A DNA stretch of 64,000 nucleotides from JBBWZH01 sp035544115 (GTDB lineage Bacteria; Actinomycetota; Actinomycetes; Mycobacteriales; CADCTP01), in contig OY970235.1 in NCBI GenBank assembly GCA_963714145.1, forward strand, positions 186,001 to 250,000, read 5' to 3'. A model generated the notes under the pieces. The model made no database searches. It saw nothing but the letters and a program-made list of their open reading frames with translations, and was not told the DNA's origin. Below, piece by piece: positions 36,530-45,236 of the stretch; positions within the stretch are counted from its first letter, which is position 1, and every line of letters starts with the position of its first letter. A program made the translations under genes and the position numbers.

Positions 36530-37918
36530 ATGAGGACGCACGAGGCCGGCGCGCTGCATGCGGATGTCACCCAGTCGCCGTCCAGCGTGCTGCGGCCGCC
36601 GGTCGACCTGACCACGCTGGCGCCGGCGGTCTGGCCGCGCGGGGCGGTCCGCGGCCCGGACGGCGCGCTGACCATCGGCGGGGTGGACGTCCGCGACCTG
36701 GCCGCGCAGTACGGCACCCCGGCGTACATCTGCGACGAGGCCGACTTCCGGTCCCGCTGCCGGGATTTCGCCACCGGGTTCGCCGACTTCGACGTGCACT
36801 ACGCGGCCAAGGCGTTCTGCGCGTCCACCGTGCTGCGCTGGGTCGCCGAGGAGGGTCTCGGGCTGGACGTGTGCACCGGCGGCGAGCTGGCGGTGGCGCA
36901 GCGGGCCGGCTTCCCGGTCGACCGGATCGCCATGCACGGCAACAACAAGTCGGTGCCCGAGCTGGAGCGCGCGCTGGACGCCGGGGTCGGCCGGATCGTG
37001 GTCGACTCGTTCGCCGAGATCGCCCGGCTGGCCTGGGTGGCCGAGCAGCGCGGGCGGGTGCAGCCGGTGCTGGTGCGGGCCACCGTCGGGGTGGAGGCGC
37101 ACACCCACGAGTTCATCGCGACCGCGCACGAGGACCAGAAGTTCGGCTTCTCGCTGGCGTCCGGCGCCGCGTTCGAGGCGGTCCGCCGGGTGCTCGGGCA
37201 CCCGTCGCTGGAGCTGGTCGGGCTGCACTCGCACATCGGCTCGCAGATCTTCGACACGTCCGGCTTCGAGATCTCGGCCCGGCGCGCGGTCGCGCTGCTG
37301 GCCCGGATCCGCGACGAGCTCGGTACCGAGCTCGGGTTCCTCGATCTGGGCGGTGGTTTCGGCATCGCCTACACGGTCGCCGACGACCCGCTGGACACTT
37401 CGGCGGTGGCGGTCGGCCTGCGCGACATCGTGCTCCGGGAGTGCGCCGCGGCCGGGCTCACCCCGCCGCGGCTGGCGGTCGAGCCGGGCCGGGCCATCGC
37501 CGGGCCGGGCACGGTCACCCTGTACGAGGTGGGCACCGTCAAGGACGTGGACGGCATCCGCAGCTACGTCTCGGTGGACGGCGGGATGAGCGACAACATC
37601 CGCACCGCGCTGTACGACGCGGTCTACACCTGCACGCTGGCCTCCCGGCGCAGCGAGGCCGAGCCGCAGCTGGCCCGGGTGGTCGGCAAGCACTGCGAGA
37701 GCGGGGACATCGTGGTCCGGGACGCCTGGCTGCCGGCCGACCTGGTGCCCGGCGACCTGATCGCGGTGGCCGCCACCGGGGCGTACTGCCGGTCGATGGC
37801 GAACAACTACAACCACGTGCCCCGGCCGCCGGTGGTGGCCACTGTGGACGGTGCGGCCCGGCTGATCCTGCGCCGGGAGACCGAGGACGACCTGCTCCGG
37901 CTGGACGTGTCGGCATGA
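36530..37918 (+). CDS. lysA: Diaminopimelate decarboxylase
   Basis: This 462-aa PLP enzyme of fold III has VHYAAKAFCA (Lys that binds PLP), GLHSHIGSQIFD, FLDLGGGFGIAY, VEPGRAIAGP and the catalytic-site CESGD of the opposite subunit. It makes lysine from meso-diaminopimelate, the last step of the pathway. ATG 36530 begins 76 nt after argS. The next gene, a very small membrane protein, starts 13 nt after its stop, followed by hom, so aspartate-family genes are grouped. Confidence 0.94.
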   Translation: MRTHEAGALHADVTQSPSSVLRPPVDLTTLAPAVWPRGAVRGPDGALTIGGVDVRDLAAQYGTPAYICDEADFRSRCRDFATGFADFDVHYAAKAFCASTVLRWVAEEGLGLDVCTGGELAVAQRAGFPVDRIAMHGNNKSVPELERALDAGVGRIVVDSFAEIARLAWVAEQRGRVQPVLVRATVGVEAHTHEFIATAHEDQKFGFSLASGAAFEAVRRVLGHPSLELVGLHSHIGSQIFDTSGFEISARRAVALLARIRDELGTELGFLDLGGGFGIAYTVADDPLDTSAVAVGLRDIVLRECAAAGLTPPRLAVEPGRAIAGPGTVTLYEVGTVKDVDGIRSYVSVDGGMSDNIRTALYDAVYTCTLASRRSEAEPQLARVVGKHCESGDIVVRDAWLPADLVPGDLIAVAATGAYCRSMANNYNHVPRPPVVATVDGAARLILRRETEDDLLRLDVSA

Positions 37919-37931
37919 TCGGCGGGCGGCG

Positions 37932-38096
37932 GTGAACCGGCTGGCCCGGATCCCGCGCGGCGTCTGGATCGTCATCGCGATCCTCGCCGTCATCGTCTAC
38001 GCCCGGGCGATCCCGTCCTGGGTCTGGACGTTGGTGGTCGGTGTGCTCGTGGTCTACGCGGTCTTCCGGGTGCTGGCCGGACGGCGCCGGCGATGA
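37932..38096 (+). CDS. Tiny two-segment membrane protein between lysA and hom
   Basis: This 54-codon ORF starts at GTG 37932 and encodes two hydrophobic segments, GVWIVIAILAVIVYA and WVWTLVVGVLVVYAVF, joined by a short loop and ending in AGRRRR. Its stop overlaps the hom ATG by 4 nt (ATGA), a sign that it is translated and coupled to hom. The basic tail predicts a cytoplasmic C-terminus. The function is unknown. Confidence 0.72.
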   Translation: MNRLARIPRGVWIVIAILAVIVYARAIPSWVWTLVVGVLVVYAVFRVLAGRRRR

Positions 38097-39415
38097 GCAC
38101 CGTCTACAGTGGACACGAAGGCCGGCCGATCCGGGTGGCGTTGCTCGGCTGCGGCGTGGTCGGCGCCCAGGTGATGCGGCTGCTGGACACCCAGGCGGCG
38201 GATCTGGCCGCCCGGGTGGGTGTCCCGCTGGAGCTGGCCGGGGTGGCGGTGCGCCGGCCGCAGCGGCACCCCGAGGTGCCGGCCCACCTGCTCACCACCG
38301 ATGCGGCCGGGCTGGTGGAGCGGCCGGACGTGGACCTGGTGGTCGAGGTGATCGGTGGTATCGAGCCGGCCCGTACGCTGCTGCTGGCCGCGATGAAGAC
38401 CGGCAAGTCGGTGGTCACCGCGAACAAGGCACTGCTGGCCGAGGACGGTGCCACCCTGCACGCCGCCGCCCGCGAGTCCAAAGTGGATCTCTACTACGAG
38501 GCGTCGGTGGCCGGCGCGATCCCGCTGCTGCGGCCGCTGCGCGAGTCGCTCGCCGGCGACCGGATCAGCCGGGTGATGGGCATCGTCAACGGCACCACCA
38601 ACTTCATCCTGTCCAGAATGGACAGTACTGGCGCCGGCTTCGGTGAGGCGCTGGACGAGGCGACCGCGCTCGGCTACGCGGAGGCCGACCCGACCGCGGA
38701 CGTGGACGGCTTCGACGCGGCGTCCAAGGCGGCGATCCTGGCCGGGCTGGCGTTCCACACCCGGGTCACCGCGGCGGACGTGCACCGCGAGGGCATCGGT
38801 GAGGTGACCGCCGCCGACGTGGCCAGCGCCAAGGCGATGGGCTGCACGGTCAAGCTGCTGGCGATCTGCGACCGGGCCCCGGACCCGGCCGGCGGCGAGT
38901 CGATCGGGGTCCGCGTGCACCCGGCGATGATCCCGCGCAGCCACCCGCTGGCCGGCGTCGGCGAGGCGTTCAACGCGGTGTTCGTGCAGGGCGACGCGGC
39001 CGGCCAGCTGATGTTCTACGGCCAGGGCGCCGGCGGCGCGCCGACCGCGAGCGCGGTGCTCGGCGACCTGGTCGCGGTGGCCCGCAACCGGCTGTCCGGC
39101 GGCCGCGGCGCCGGCGAGTCCGCCTACGCCGACCTGCGCGTGCGCTCGATCGGCGAGACCCCGACCCGTTACCACATCAGCCTGGACGTGGCCGACCGGC
39201 CCGGCGTGCTGGCCGCGGTGGCGCAGGCGTTCGCCGACCACGAGGTGAGCATCTCCACCGTCCGCCAGGAGGGCCGCGGCAACGACGCCACCCTGGTGCT
39301 GGTCACCCACGTCGCGCCGGACGCGGCGCTGTCCGGCACGGTGGACGACCTGCACCGGATGGACACCGTGCGCCGGGTGACCAGCGTGATGCGGGTCGAG
39401 GGGGATGGACAATGA
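38093..39415 (+). CDS. hom: Homoserine dehydrogenase
   Basis: This 440-aa enzyme has an NAD(P)-binding GCGVVGAQVMRLL at the N-terminus, the catalytic block YYEASVAGAIPLLRPL, NGTTNFILSRM and DVDGFDAASKAAILA, and a C-terminal ACT domain (ISLDVADRPGVLAAVAQAFA) that usually senses threonine. It reduces aspartate semialdehyde to homoserine, feeding threonine and methionine. It overlaps the preceding small gene by 4 nt, and thrC follows after 58 nt. Confidence 0.95.
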   Translation: MSTVYSGHEGRPIRVALLGCGVVGAQVMRLLDTQAADLAARVGVPLELAGVAVRRPQRHPEVPAHLLTTDAAGLVERPDVDLVVEVIGGIEPARTLLLAAMKTGKSVVTANKALLAEDGATLHAAARESKVDLYYEASVAGAIPLLRPLRESLAGDRISRVMGIVNGTTNFILSRMDSTGAGFGEALDEATALGYAEADPTADVDGFDAASKAAILAGLAFHTRVTAADVHREGIGEVTAADVASAKAMGCTVKLLAICDRAPDPAGGESIGVRVHPAMIPRSHPLAGVGEAFNAVFVQGDAAGQLMFYGQGAGGAPTASAVLGDLVAVARNRLSGGRGAGESAYADLRVRSIGETPTRYHISLDVADRPGVLAAVAQAFADHEVSISTVRQEGRGNDATLVLVTHVAPDAALSGTVDDLHRMDTVRRVTSVMRVEGDGQ

Positions 39416-39473
39416 CCACCAGGCCGCCCGCCCCGGCGGCCCGGGAGCAAACCTAGCCAGCGGGGGTACGACA

Positions 39474-40553
39474 ATGACCGTGCTGACCAGCAACCGCGTC
39501 GAGGCCGGCTGGCCCGGCGTGATCGAGGCGTACCGCGACCGCTTACCGATCAAGCCGGACGAGCGGGTCGTCACCCTGCAGGAGGGCGGCACCCCGCTGC
39601 TCCCCGCCGCGGAGCTGTCCCGGCGGACCGGCTGCGAGGTCTACCTCAAGGTCGAGGGCAACAACCCGACCGGCTCGTTCAAGGACCGCGGTATGACCGT
39701 GGCGATAACCCGCGCGCTGGCCGACGGCAGCCAGGCGGTGATCTGCGCGAGCACCGGCAACACCAGCGCCAGCGCCGCCGCGTACGCCGTCCGGGCCAAC
39801 CTGACCTGCGCCGTCCTGGTGCCCTGCGGCAAGATCGCGATGGGCAAGCTGGCCCAGGCGCTGGTGCACGGCGCGCACCTGCTGCAGGTCGACGGCAGCT
39901 TCGACGACTGCCTGCGGCTGGCCCGCGACCTGGCCGAGCGGTACCCGGTGACGCTGGTCAACTCGGTCAACCCGGACCGGATCGCCGGCCAGAAGACCGC
40001 GGCGTTCGAGATCTGCGACGTGCTCGGCCGGGCCCCGGAACTGCACTGCCTGCCGGTCGGCAACGCCGGCAACATCACCGCCTACTGGCAGGGCTACCAG
40101 GAGTACGCCGCCGCCGGGATCATCGCCGGCCGGCCCCGGATGCTCGGCTTCCAGGCCGCCGGCGCGGCCCCGATCGTGGCCGGCGCCCCGGTGGAGCGGC
40201 CGATCACGATCGCCACCGCGATCCGGATCGGCAACCCGGCGTCCTGGAAGCAGGCGCTGGCCGCCCGGGACGAGTCCGGCGGGTCGATCGAGGCGGTCAC
40301 CGACCGGCAGATCCTGGACGCCTACCGGCTGCTGGCCCGGTCCGAGGGTGTCTTCGTGGAGCCCGCGTCCGCTGCCGGGGTGGCCGGCCTGCTCGCCACC
40401 GCCGCGGCCGGCGGCCTGGACGCCGGCCAGACCGTGGTCTGCACGGTCACCGGCAACGGCCTGAAGGACCCCGAGTGGGCGATCGCCGGCGGCCCGACCC
40501 CGGTCACCGTCAGCGTCGACGCCGAAGCCGCCGCCACCGCCCTGGGCCTCTGA
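39474..40553 (+). CDS. thrC: Threonine synthase
   Basis: This 359-aa PLP enzyme has NPTGSFKDRGMTVAIT with the PLP lysine, STGNTSASAAAYAVRA, and LPVGNAGNITAYWQGY as phosphate-binding loop. It converts O-phosphohomoserine to threonine. ATG 39474 has GGGGG about 8 nt upstream; a start at 39405 would overlap hom and lacks family support. The gene is followed by an unusual repeat-filled intergenic region before thrB. Confidence 0.95.
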   Translation: MTVLTSNRVEAGWPGVIEAYRDRLPIKPDERVVTLQEGGTPLLPAAELSRRTGCEVYLKVEGNNPTGSFKDRGMTVAITRALADGSQAVICASTGNTSASAAAYAVRANLTCAVLVPCGKIAMGKLAQALVHGAHLLQVDGSFDDCLRLARDLAERYPVTLVNSVNPDRIAGQKTAAFEICDVLGRAPELHCLPVGNAGNITAYWQGYQEYAAAGIIAGRPRMLGFQAAGAAPIVAGAPVERPITIATAIRIGNPASWKQALAARDESGGSIEAVTDRQILDAYRLLARSEGVFVEPASAAGVAGLLATAAAGGLDAGQTVVCTVTGNGLKDPEWAIAGGPTPVTVSVDAEAAATALGL

Positions 40554-40578
40554 CCAGCCCCGACCCGCTACCGCGGTG

Positions 40579-40759
40579 GTGACGACTTCCCGTCCCGGGT
40601 GACGCCTTCCATCCGCCGGTGACGCCTTCCATCCGCCGGTGACGAGTTCGGGTCGCCGGTGACGAGTTCGCAGCGCCAGTGACGGCTGGCAGCCGTCACT
40701 GGGTGGGTGGATCCGTCACCGGCGCGCGGACGCCGTCACCGGTCGGCTGAAGGCGTCAC
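40579..40759. repeat. Mirrored 20-nt-period GTGAC/GTCAC array 1
   Basis: GTGAC occurs at 40579, 40599, 40619, 40639, 40659 and 40679, exactly every 20 nt. Its complement GTCAC then occurs at 40695, 40715, 40735 and 40755, again every 20 nt. The turning point is a perfect palindrome, GTGACGGCT-GGC-AGCCGTCAC (40679-40699). The 15 nt between anchors vary, although units 2 and 3 are identical. It lies between thrC and thrB and does not encode protein. Confidence 0.85.
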
Positions 40760-40823
40760 CGTGGCCGCCGCTGTGGGAGCGTCCCGCCCGGGCTGCCTGG
40801 GCCGGTATGGCATGGGGTCGCGG

Positions 40824-40999
40824 GTGACGGCATGGCCCGGCCGGTGACGAGTTCGGGTCGCCAGTGATGGCTGACAGCCGTCACCCGCCGCGCGAACCCG
40901 TCACCCGCTGAGCGAAGCTGTCAGCCGCCGCGCGAAGCCGTCACGGGCTGCGGAGTCCGTCACTCGCCGCGGGAGGCGCGGGCTGCGGAAACCGGTCAC
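40824..40999. repeat. Mirrored 20-nt-period GTGAC/GTCAC array 2
   Basis: GTGAC-type anchors at 40824, 40844 and 40864 (the last is GTGAT) turn into GTCAC-type anchors at 40880, 40900, 40920 (GTCAG), 40940, 40959 and 40995. The centre again reads GGCTGACAGCC with the same 16-nt switch as array 1. The unit at 40844 repeats the array 1 unit at 40639, so the arrays share an origin. Confidence 0.8.
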
Positions 41000-41055
41000 C
41001 GGGTCGCGGGACGGCGTCGCGGGCCGAACGGCATTGATCTTGTCGGTGGCTGGGA

Positions 41056-41067
41056 TAGCCTGCCGGC
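41056..41067 (+). promoter_or_regulatory. Candidate leaderless promoter of thrB
   Basis: TAGCCT (41056-41061) fits TANNNT and ends 6 nt before the thrB ATG. It lies just after the second repeat array. Confidence 0.45.
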
Positions 41068-41991
41068 ATGCCCCGGCCCTCGTTCCGTGCGGCGCCGGTC
41101 CGGGTGCGGGTGCCGGCGACGAGCGCCAACCTCGGCCCGGGGTTCGACACGCTCGGGCTGGCCCTGGGCAGGTACGACGATGTGGTGGTCCGGATCGCGG
41201 ACGAGGGGCTGTTCGTGGACGTGGCGGGGGAGGGCGCGGACAAGGTGCCGCGGACCGCCCGGCACCTGGTGGTCCGCGCGCTGCGGGCCGGCTTCGAGGC
41301 GCTCGGCGGGCAGCCGCGCGGCCTGGAGGTGGTCTGCGCCAACCGGATCCCGCACGGCCGCGGGCTGGGCTCGTCCGCGGCGGCGATCGTGGCCGGGGTG
41401 ATGGCGGCCCGCGCGCTGGCGCTCGGCGGTGACGAGATGATCTCCGACGAGGCGCTGCTCGTCCTGGCCGCCGAGCTGGAGGGTCACCCGGACAATGTGG
41501 CCGCCTGCCTGTTCGGCGGGCTGACCGTGGCCTGGTCGACGGACGAGGAGCCGGCCCGCGCGGTCCGGCTGACGCCGTCGCCGGCGCTGCGCCCGGTGCT
41601 GTTCGTGCCGTCCGCGACCGCCTCCACGGCGCGTGCCCGCAAGCTGCTGCCCGACCAGGTGCCGCACGCGGACGCGGCCCGCAACGCCGGCCGGGTGGCG
41701 CTGCTGATGCACGCGCTGACCACGCCGGCGGCCGACCCGGCACTGCTGCTCGCCGGCACCGAGGACCGGCTGCACCAGCCGTACCGGGCCAGCGCCATGC
41801 CACGCAGCGCCAGCCTGGTGGAGCAACTGCGGGCCGACGGGGTGCCTGCGGTGGTGTCCGGCGCCGGCCCGTCGGTGCTCGCGTTCGCCCTCGGGCACGT
41901 GGACCTGTCCGGTTATGCCCCGCGCGGTTGGACGGTGGAGGAGTTGCCGGTCGACCTGGACGGCGCCATCGTGCTCCCGCTCGCCGGCTGA
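41068..41991 (+). CDS. thrB: Homoserine kinase
   Basis: This 307-aa GHMP kinase has PATSANLGPGFDTLGLAL at the N-terminus, the ATP-binding GRGLGSSAAAIVAG in the middle and VVSGAGPSVLAFAL at the C-terminus. It phosphorylates homoserine for threonine synthase. ATG 41068 sits 6 nt after a TANNNT hexamer with no ribosome binding site, so the mRNA is probably leaderless and thrB has its own promoter despite being next to thrC. Confidence 0.95.
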   Translation: MPRPSFRAAPVRVRVPATSANLGPGFDTLGLALGRYDDVVVRIADEGLFVDVAGEGADKVPRTARHLVVRALRAGFEALGGQPRGLEVVCANRIPHGRGLGSSAAAIVAGVMAARALALGGDEMISDEALLVLAAELEGHPDNVAACLFGGLTVAWSTDEEPARAVRLTPSPALRPVLFVPSATASTARARKLLPDQVPHADAARNAGRVALLMHALTTPAADPALLLAGTEDRLHQPYRASAMPRSASLVEQLRADGVPAVVSGAGPSVLAFALGHVDLSGYAPRGWTVEELPVDLDGAIVLPLAG

Positions 41992-42487
41992 GCCGGCGGG
42001 CCGCGACTGAGACAACGGTCACTCGCGGTGACCGACACGCGGCGCAGTCTGGCGGTTCCTGCTACTGGGCGGGTGATTTGCCGGGAAGAATCGGCCGGGA
42101 AGCAAGCAGTCCGGAGTAGTGTTGCATTCGTAGGCAAAGCCCTGGGCCACGCTCGGGGACGGCCGGAGGTAACACGCCGAACAGAGGCGTTGTTGCCCCA
42201 TGGCGAGCGGACCGTCTAGGCTCCCCTCACCAGCCGCCCGAGGGTGCGCTCTCGGCGGGGCATCCGCAGCGTCGCATTCTGGCGTAGGTCGGCGTCCCGC
42301 GTCTCCCGTCCTCCGGTTCCGGAACGCACTGCCCGTGACCCCGGGTGATGCACGACCGGGAGGGGATCGCCCAAGGCTGCCTGCAAGCCGTCCGCCGTCC
42401 GGCGGACCCCGTCACCGGCCACCTCGGCCGGCCGCTCTACTTCGGCCGCGTCATCCCCGCACCGGCCGTCTCCGGAAGGACACGCCC
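41992..42487 (+). promoter_or_regulatory. Long non-coding leader region upstream of rho
   Basis: This is 496 nt with no supported gene. TAGTGT (42117-42122) is a reasonable -10 hexamer and would give a leader of about 360 nt. rho genes often carry long autoregulated leaders, so this is a plausible site for feedback control. An ORF in the rho frame opens at 42200 but has no coding character. Confidence 0.4.
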
Positions 42488-44770
42488 GTGAGCGACACCA
42501 CGGACATCGGAAACACAGACCTGCTGGTCAACGCGCCAGATCAGGTCGGCGCTCCTAGTACTGACACGGCTGAGACCGAGCCGGCGCGCCCGCGCCGCCG
42601 CGGCGTCGGGCTGTCCACCATGCTGCTGTCCGAGCTGCAGGCATTGGCCTCGACGCTGGGCATAACTGGCACCGCGCGGATGCGCAAGGGTGAGCTGGTT
42701 GCCGCGATCGAGGCCCGCCAGGCCGGCACGAACGGTGCCCCGCCCGGCGACCCGGCCGTTGCGGCGGCGCCGCCCGCGCCGGTGCAGCCGGTGGCCGGCC
42801 AGCTTCCGCTGCTGGGCGGCGAGGACGCCCCGGTCGCAGCCCCGGCCCCGGTGGTCAGCGCGGGCCCGGCCGAGCCGGCCGAACTGCTGGTCGCCGAGCC
42901 GGCGGCCGAGCCGGTCGCCGTTGTGGCGGCTCCGGCCGTCGAGGCGTCCGCGCCCGAGACACCCGCCGTCGAGGCGGCGGTCGCGGCACCGGCTGCCCCG
43001 GTTGTCGAAACCGCGCCGGCGGAGCGCGCCGAGACCCAGCGCGAGGAGCGTCCGCGCAGGTCGGCGAGCCGTCCGGCGGGTTCGCCGGCGGCCACCGCGG
43101 CGGACGCCGGCACCGAGGCACCGGCCGAGGCCGGCAGCGCCGAGGGTGCCCGGCCGGCCCGGGAGGGTCGGCAGCGCCAGCACGACCGGCAGCGTTCCGA
43201 CCGGGACGGCGCCGAGCGTGCCGACCGGCCGCGCGGTGACGGCGAGCGGCCCGACCGCGGCGACCGCCCCGAGCGGGCCGAGCGGCCCGACCGGCAGCGT
43301 GGCGACAGCCAGCGCGACAGCCAGCGCGACAACCAGCGGGATGGGGACGGCAGCCGGCGCGGCCAGAACGATGGCGAGCGCGGCGAGCGTCCGGTGGCCG
43401 CCCAGGGCGACCGCGGCCAGGGCAACCGCAACGCCGATCGCGGCAACGACCGGAACGCCGATCGGGGCAACGACCGCAACGCCGATCGCGGCAACGACCG
43501 CAACAACGACCCGGGCGGCGACGACGACGGCTTCGACAGCAACGGCCGGCGGCGGCGTGGCCGGTTCCGCGACCGGAACCGGCGCAACCGCACCGACCGC
43601 TTCACCGAGGCGGCCGAGCCGGTCATCGCCGAGGACGACGTGCTGCTGCCCGTCGCCGGCATCCTGGACATCCTGGACAACTACGCGTTCATCCGGACGT
43701 CCGGCTACCTGACCGGCCCGAACGACGTGTACGTCTCGCTGGCTCAGGTGCGCCGGTACGGGCTGCGCCGCGGCGACGCCGTGACCGGTGCCGTCCGGCA
43801 GCCCAAGGACGGCGAGCGCCGGGACAAGTACAACGCGCTGGTCCGGCTCGACACGGTCAACGGGACCGACGCCGACCTGGCCCGCAACCGGCCCGAGTTC
43901 ACCAAGCTGACCCCGCTCTACCCGCAGGACCGGCTGCGGCTGGAGACCGAGCCGCACCTGCTCACGCCGCGGGTGATCGACCTGGTGATGCCGATCGGCA
44001 AGGGCCAGCGGGCCCTGATCGTCAGCCCGCCGAAGGCCGGCAAGACGATGATCCTGCAGGCCATCGCGAACGCGATCACCACGAACAACCCGGAATGCCA
44101 CCTCATGGTCGTGCTCGTGGACGAGCGGCCGGAGGAGGTCACCGACATGCAGCGGTCGGTGAAGGGCGAGGTCGTCGCCTCGACCTTCGACCGGCCGCCG
44201 TCGGACCACACCACGGTCGCCGAGCTGTCGATCGAGCGGGCGAAGCGGCTGGTCGAGCTGGGGCACGACGTGGTCGTGCTGCTGGACTCGATCACCCGGC
44301 TGGGCCGGGCGTACAACCTGGCGGCGCCGGCGTCCGGCCGGATCCTGTCCGGTGGTGTCGACTCGACCGCGCTCTTCCCGCCGAAGCGGTTCCTCGGCGC
44401 GGCCCGGAACATCGAGAACGGCGGTTCGCTGACGATCCTGGCGACCGCGCTGATCGAGACCGGATCGGCCGGCGACACGGTGATCTTCGAGGAGTTCAAG
44501 GGCACCGGCAACGCCGAACTGGTGCTGTCCCGCAAGATCGCCGAGAAGCGGATCTTCCCGGCCGTCGACGTGGACGCCTCCGGCACCCGCAAGGAGGAGA
44601 TCCTGCTCGGACCGGATGAGCTCGCGGTCATCCACAAGCTGCGCCGGGTGCTGCACGCACTGGACTCGCAGCAGGCGCTCGACCTGGTGCTGTCCCGGCT
44701 CAAGGAGACCCGTACCAACGTCGAGTTCCTGATGCAGGTGCAGAAGACCACGGTCGGCCCGTCCGACTGA
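42488..44770 (+). CDS. rho: Transcription termination factor Rho with long insert
   Basis: This 760-aa Rho is nearly twice the length of E. coli Rho. The N-terminal Rho_N helix block is LLSELQALASTLGITGTARM. A roughly 280-residue insert follows, first Ala/Pro/Glu-rich and then Arg/Asp/Gly-rich with NADRGNDR repeats. The RNA-binding domain and the ATPase come after it, with LIVSPPKAGKTMILQ, VVLVDERPEEVTDM, DSITRLGRAYNLA and the Q/R loops. The GTG start has GGAAGGA 7 nt upstream. Such inserts are typical of actinobacterial Rho and extend RNA binding. Confidence 0.95.
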   Translation: MSDTTDIGNTDLLVNAPDQVGAPSTDTAETEPARPRRRGVGLSTMLLSELQALASTLGITGTARMRKGELVAAIEARQAGTNGAPPGDPAVAAAPPAPVQPVAGQLPLLGGEDAPVAAPAPVVSAGPAEPAELLVAEPAAEPVAVVAAPAVEASAPETPAVEAAVAAPAAPVVETAPAERAETQREERPRRSASRPAGSPAATAADAGTEAPAEAGSAEGARPAREGRQRQHDRQRSDRDGAERADRPRGDGERPDRGDRPERAERPDRQRGDSQRDSQRDNQRDGDGSRRGQNDGERGERPVAAQGDRGQGNRNADRGNDRNADRGNDRNADRGNDRNNDPGGDDDGFDSNGRRRRGRFRDRNRRNRTDRFTEAAEPVIAEDDVLLPVAGILDILDNYAFIRTSGYLTGPNDVYVSLAQVRRYGLRRGDAVTGAVRQPKDGERRDKYNALVRLDTVNGTDADLARNRPEFTKLTPLYPQDRLRLETEPHLLTPRVIDLVMPIGKGQRALIVSPPKAGKTMILQAIANAITTNNPECHLMVVLVDERPEEVTDMQRSVKGEVVASTFDRPPSDHTTVAELSIERAKRLVELGHDVVVLLDSITRLGRAYNLAAPASGRILSGGVDSTALFPPKRFLGAARNIENGGSLTILATALIETGSAGDTVIFEEFKGTGNAELVLSRKIAEKRIFPAVDVDASGTRKEEILLGPDELAVIHKLRRVLHALDSQQALDLVLSRLKETRTNVEFLMQVQKTTVGPSD
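43430..43501 (+). repeat. Three 24-nt repeats in the rho insert
   Basis: Three nearly identical in-frame 24-nt units at 43430, 43454 and 43478 encode NADRGNDR three times, followed by NNDPGGDDD. They lie in the disordered RNA-binding insert. Confidence 0.85.
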
Positions 44771-44802
44771 GCCCGGTACGGCAGCCCGGAACAGCAGGGG
44801 GT

Positions 44803-44826
44803 GCACTGGCGTTACATCGCCAGTGC
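44803..44826 (+). terminator. Hairpin between rho and rpmE
   Basis: GCACTGGCG (44803-44811), loop TTACAT, CGCCAGTGC (44818-44826): a perfect 9-bp stem 33 nt after rho. There is no U tract. It may end rho transcription or form the rpmE leader. Confidence 0.5.
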
Positions 44827-44918
44827 GCCGCTCTGGCACACTGGTTCACGATCCGGCTCCGGTTCACGCCCCGCACCACACCGCGGCGACCCGGCGGCCA
44901 CCGAGGAGAGGAACACTC

Positions 44919-45143
44919 GTGAAGACCGGCATCCACCCCGAGTACGTGGTGACGACGGTGACCTGTTCCTGCGGGAACACGTTCACCACCCGCAGCACCG
45001 CCAAGGAAGGCACCCTGCACGCGGACGTGTGCGCGGCGTGCCACCCGTTCTACACCGGCAAGCAGAAGATCATGGACGTCGGTGGTCGTGTCGAGCGGTT
45101 CGAGCGGCGGTACGGCAAGCGGCAGAAGAGCGGCACCAACTAG
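44919..45143 (+). CDS. rpmE: 50S ribosomal protein L31
   Basis: This 74-aa protein contains VTCSCGNTF and VCAACHPFYTGKQ, the zinc-binding (C+) form of bL31. GTG 44919 is preceded by GAGGAGAGGA. The placement between rho and prfA is standard in actinobacteria. The zinc form can be replaced by a C- paralogue when zinc is scarce; none is seen here. Confidence 0.95.
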   Translation: MKTGIHPEYVVTTVTCSCGNTFTTRSTAKEGTLHADVCAACHPFYTGKQKIMDVGGRVERFERRYGKRQKSGTN

Positions 45144-45153
45144 CGCATCAGGC

Positions 45154-45184
45154 GGCGCCCGCCCGGTTTATCCGGGCGGGCGCC
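45154..45184 (+). terminator. Terminator-like hairpin after rpmE
   Basis: A perfect 13-bp stem, GGCGCCCGCCCGG (45154-45166) with CCGGGCGGGCGCC (45172-45184), closes on a TTTAT loop 11 nt after the rpmE stop. It lacks a U tract, as is common in high-GC genomes. Confidence 0.75.
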
Positions 45185-45236
45185 GTCGGCATGTAAGGAG
45201 ACTCGGGCAGGCAACTCGGCAGGCAGGGAGACGAGG

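Noticed and set aside
40579..40999. CRISPR array between thrC and thrB
   Set aside because: The conserved part is only 5-6 nt, the period is 20 nt, the orientation flips at a palindrome, and no cas gene is near.
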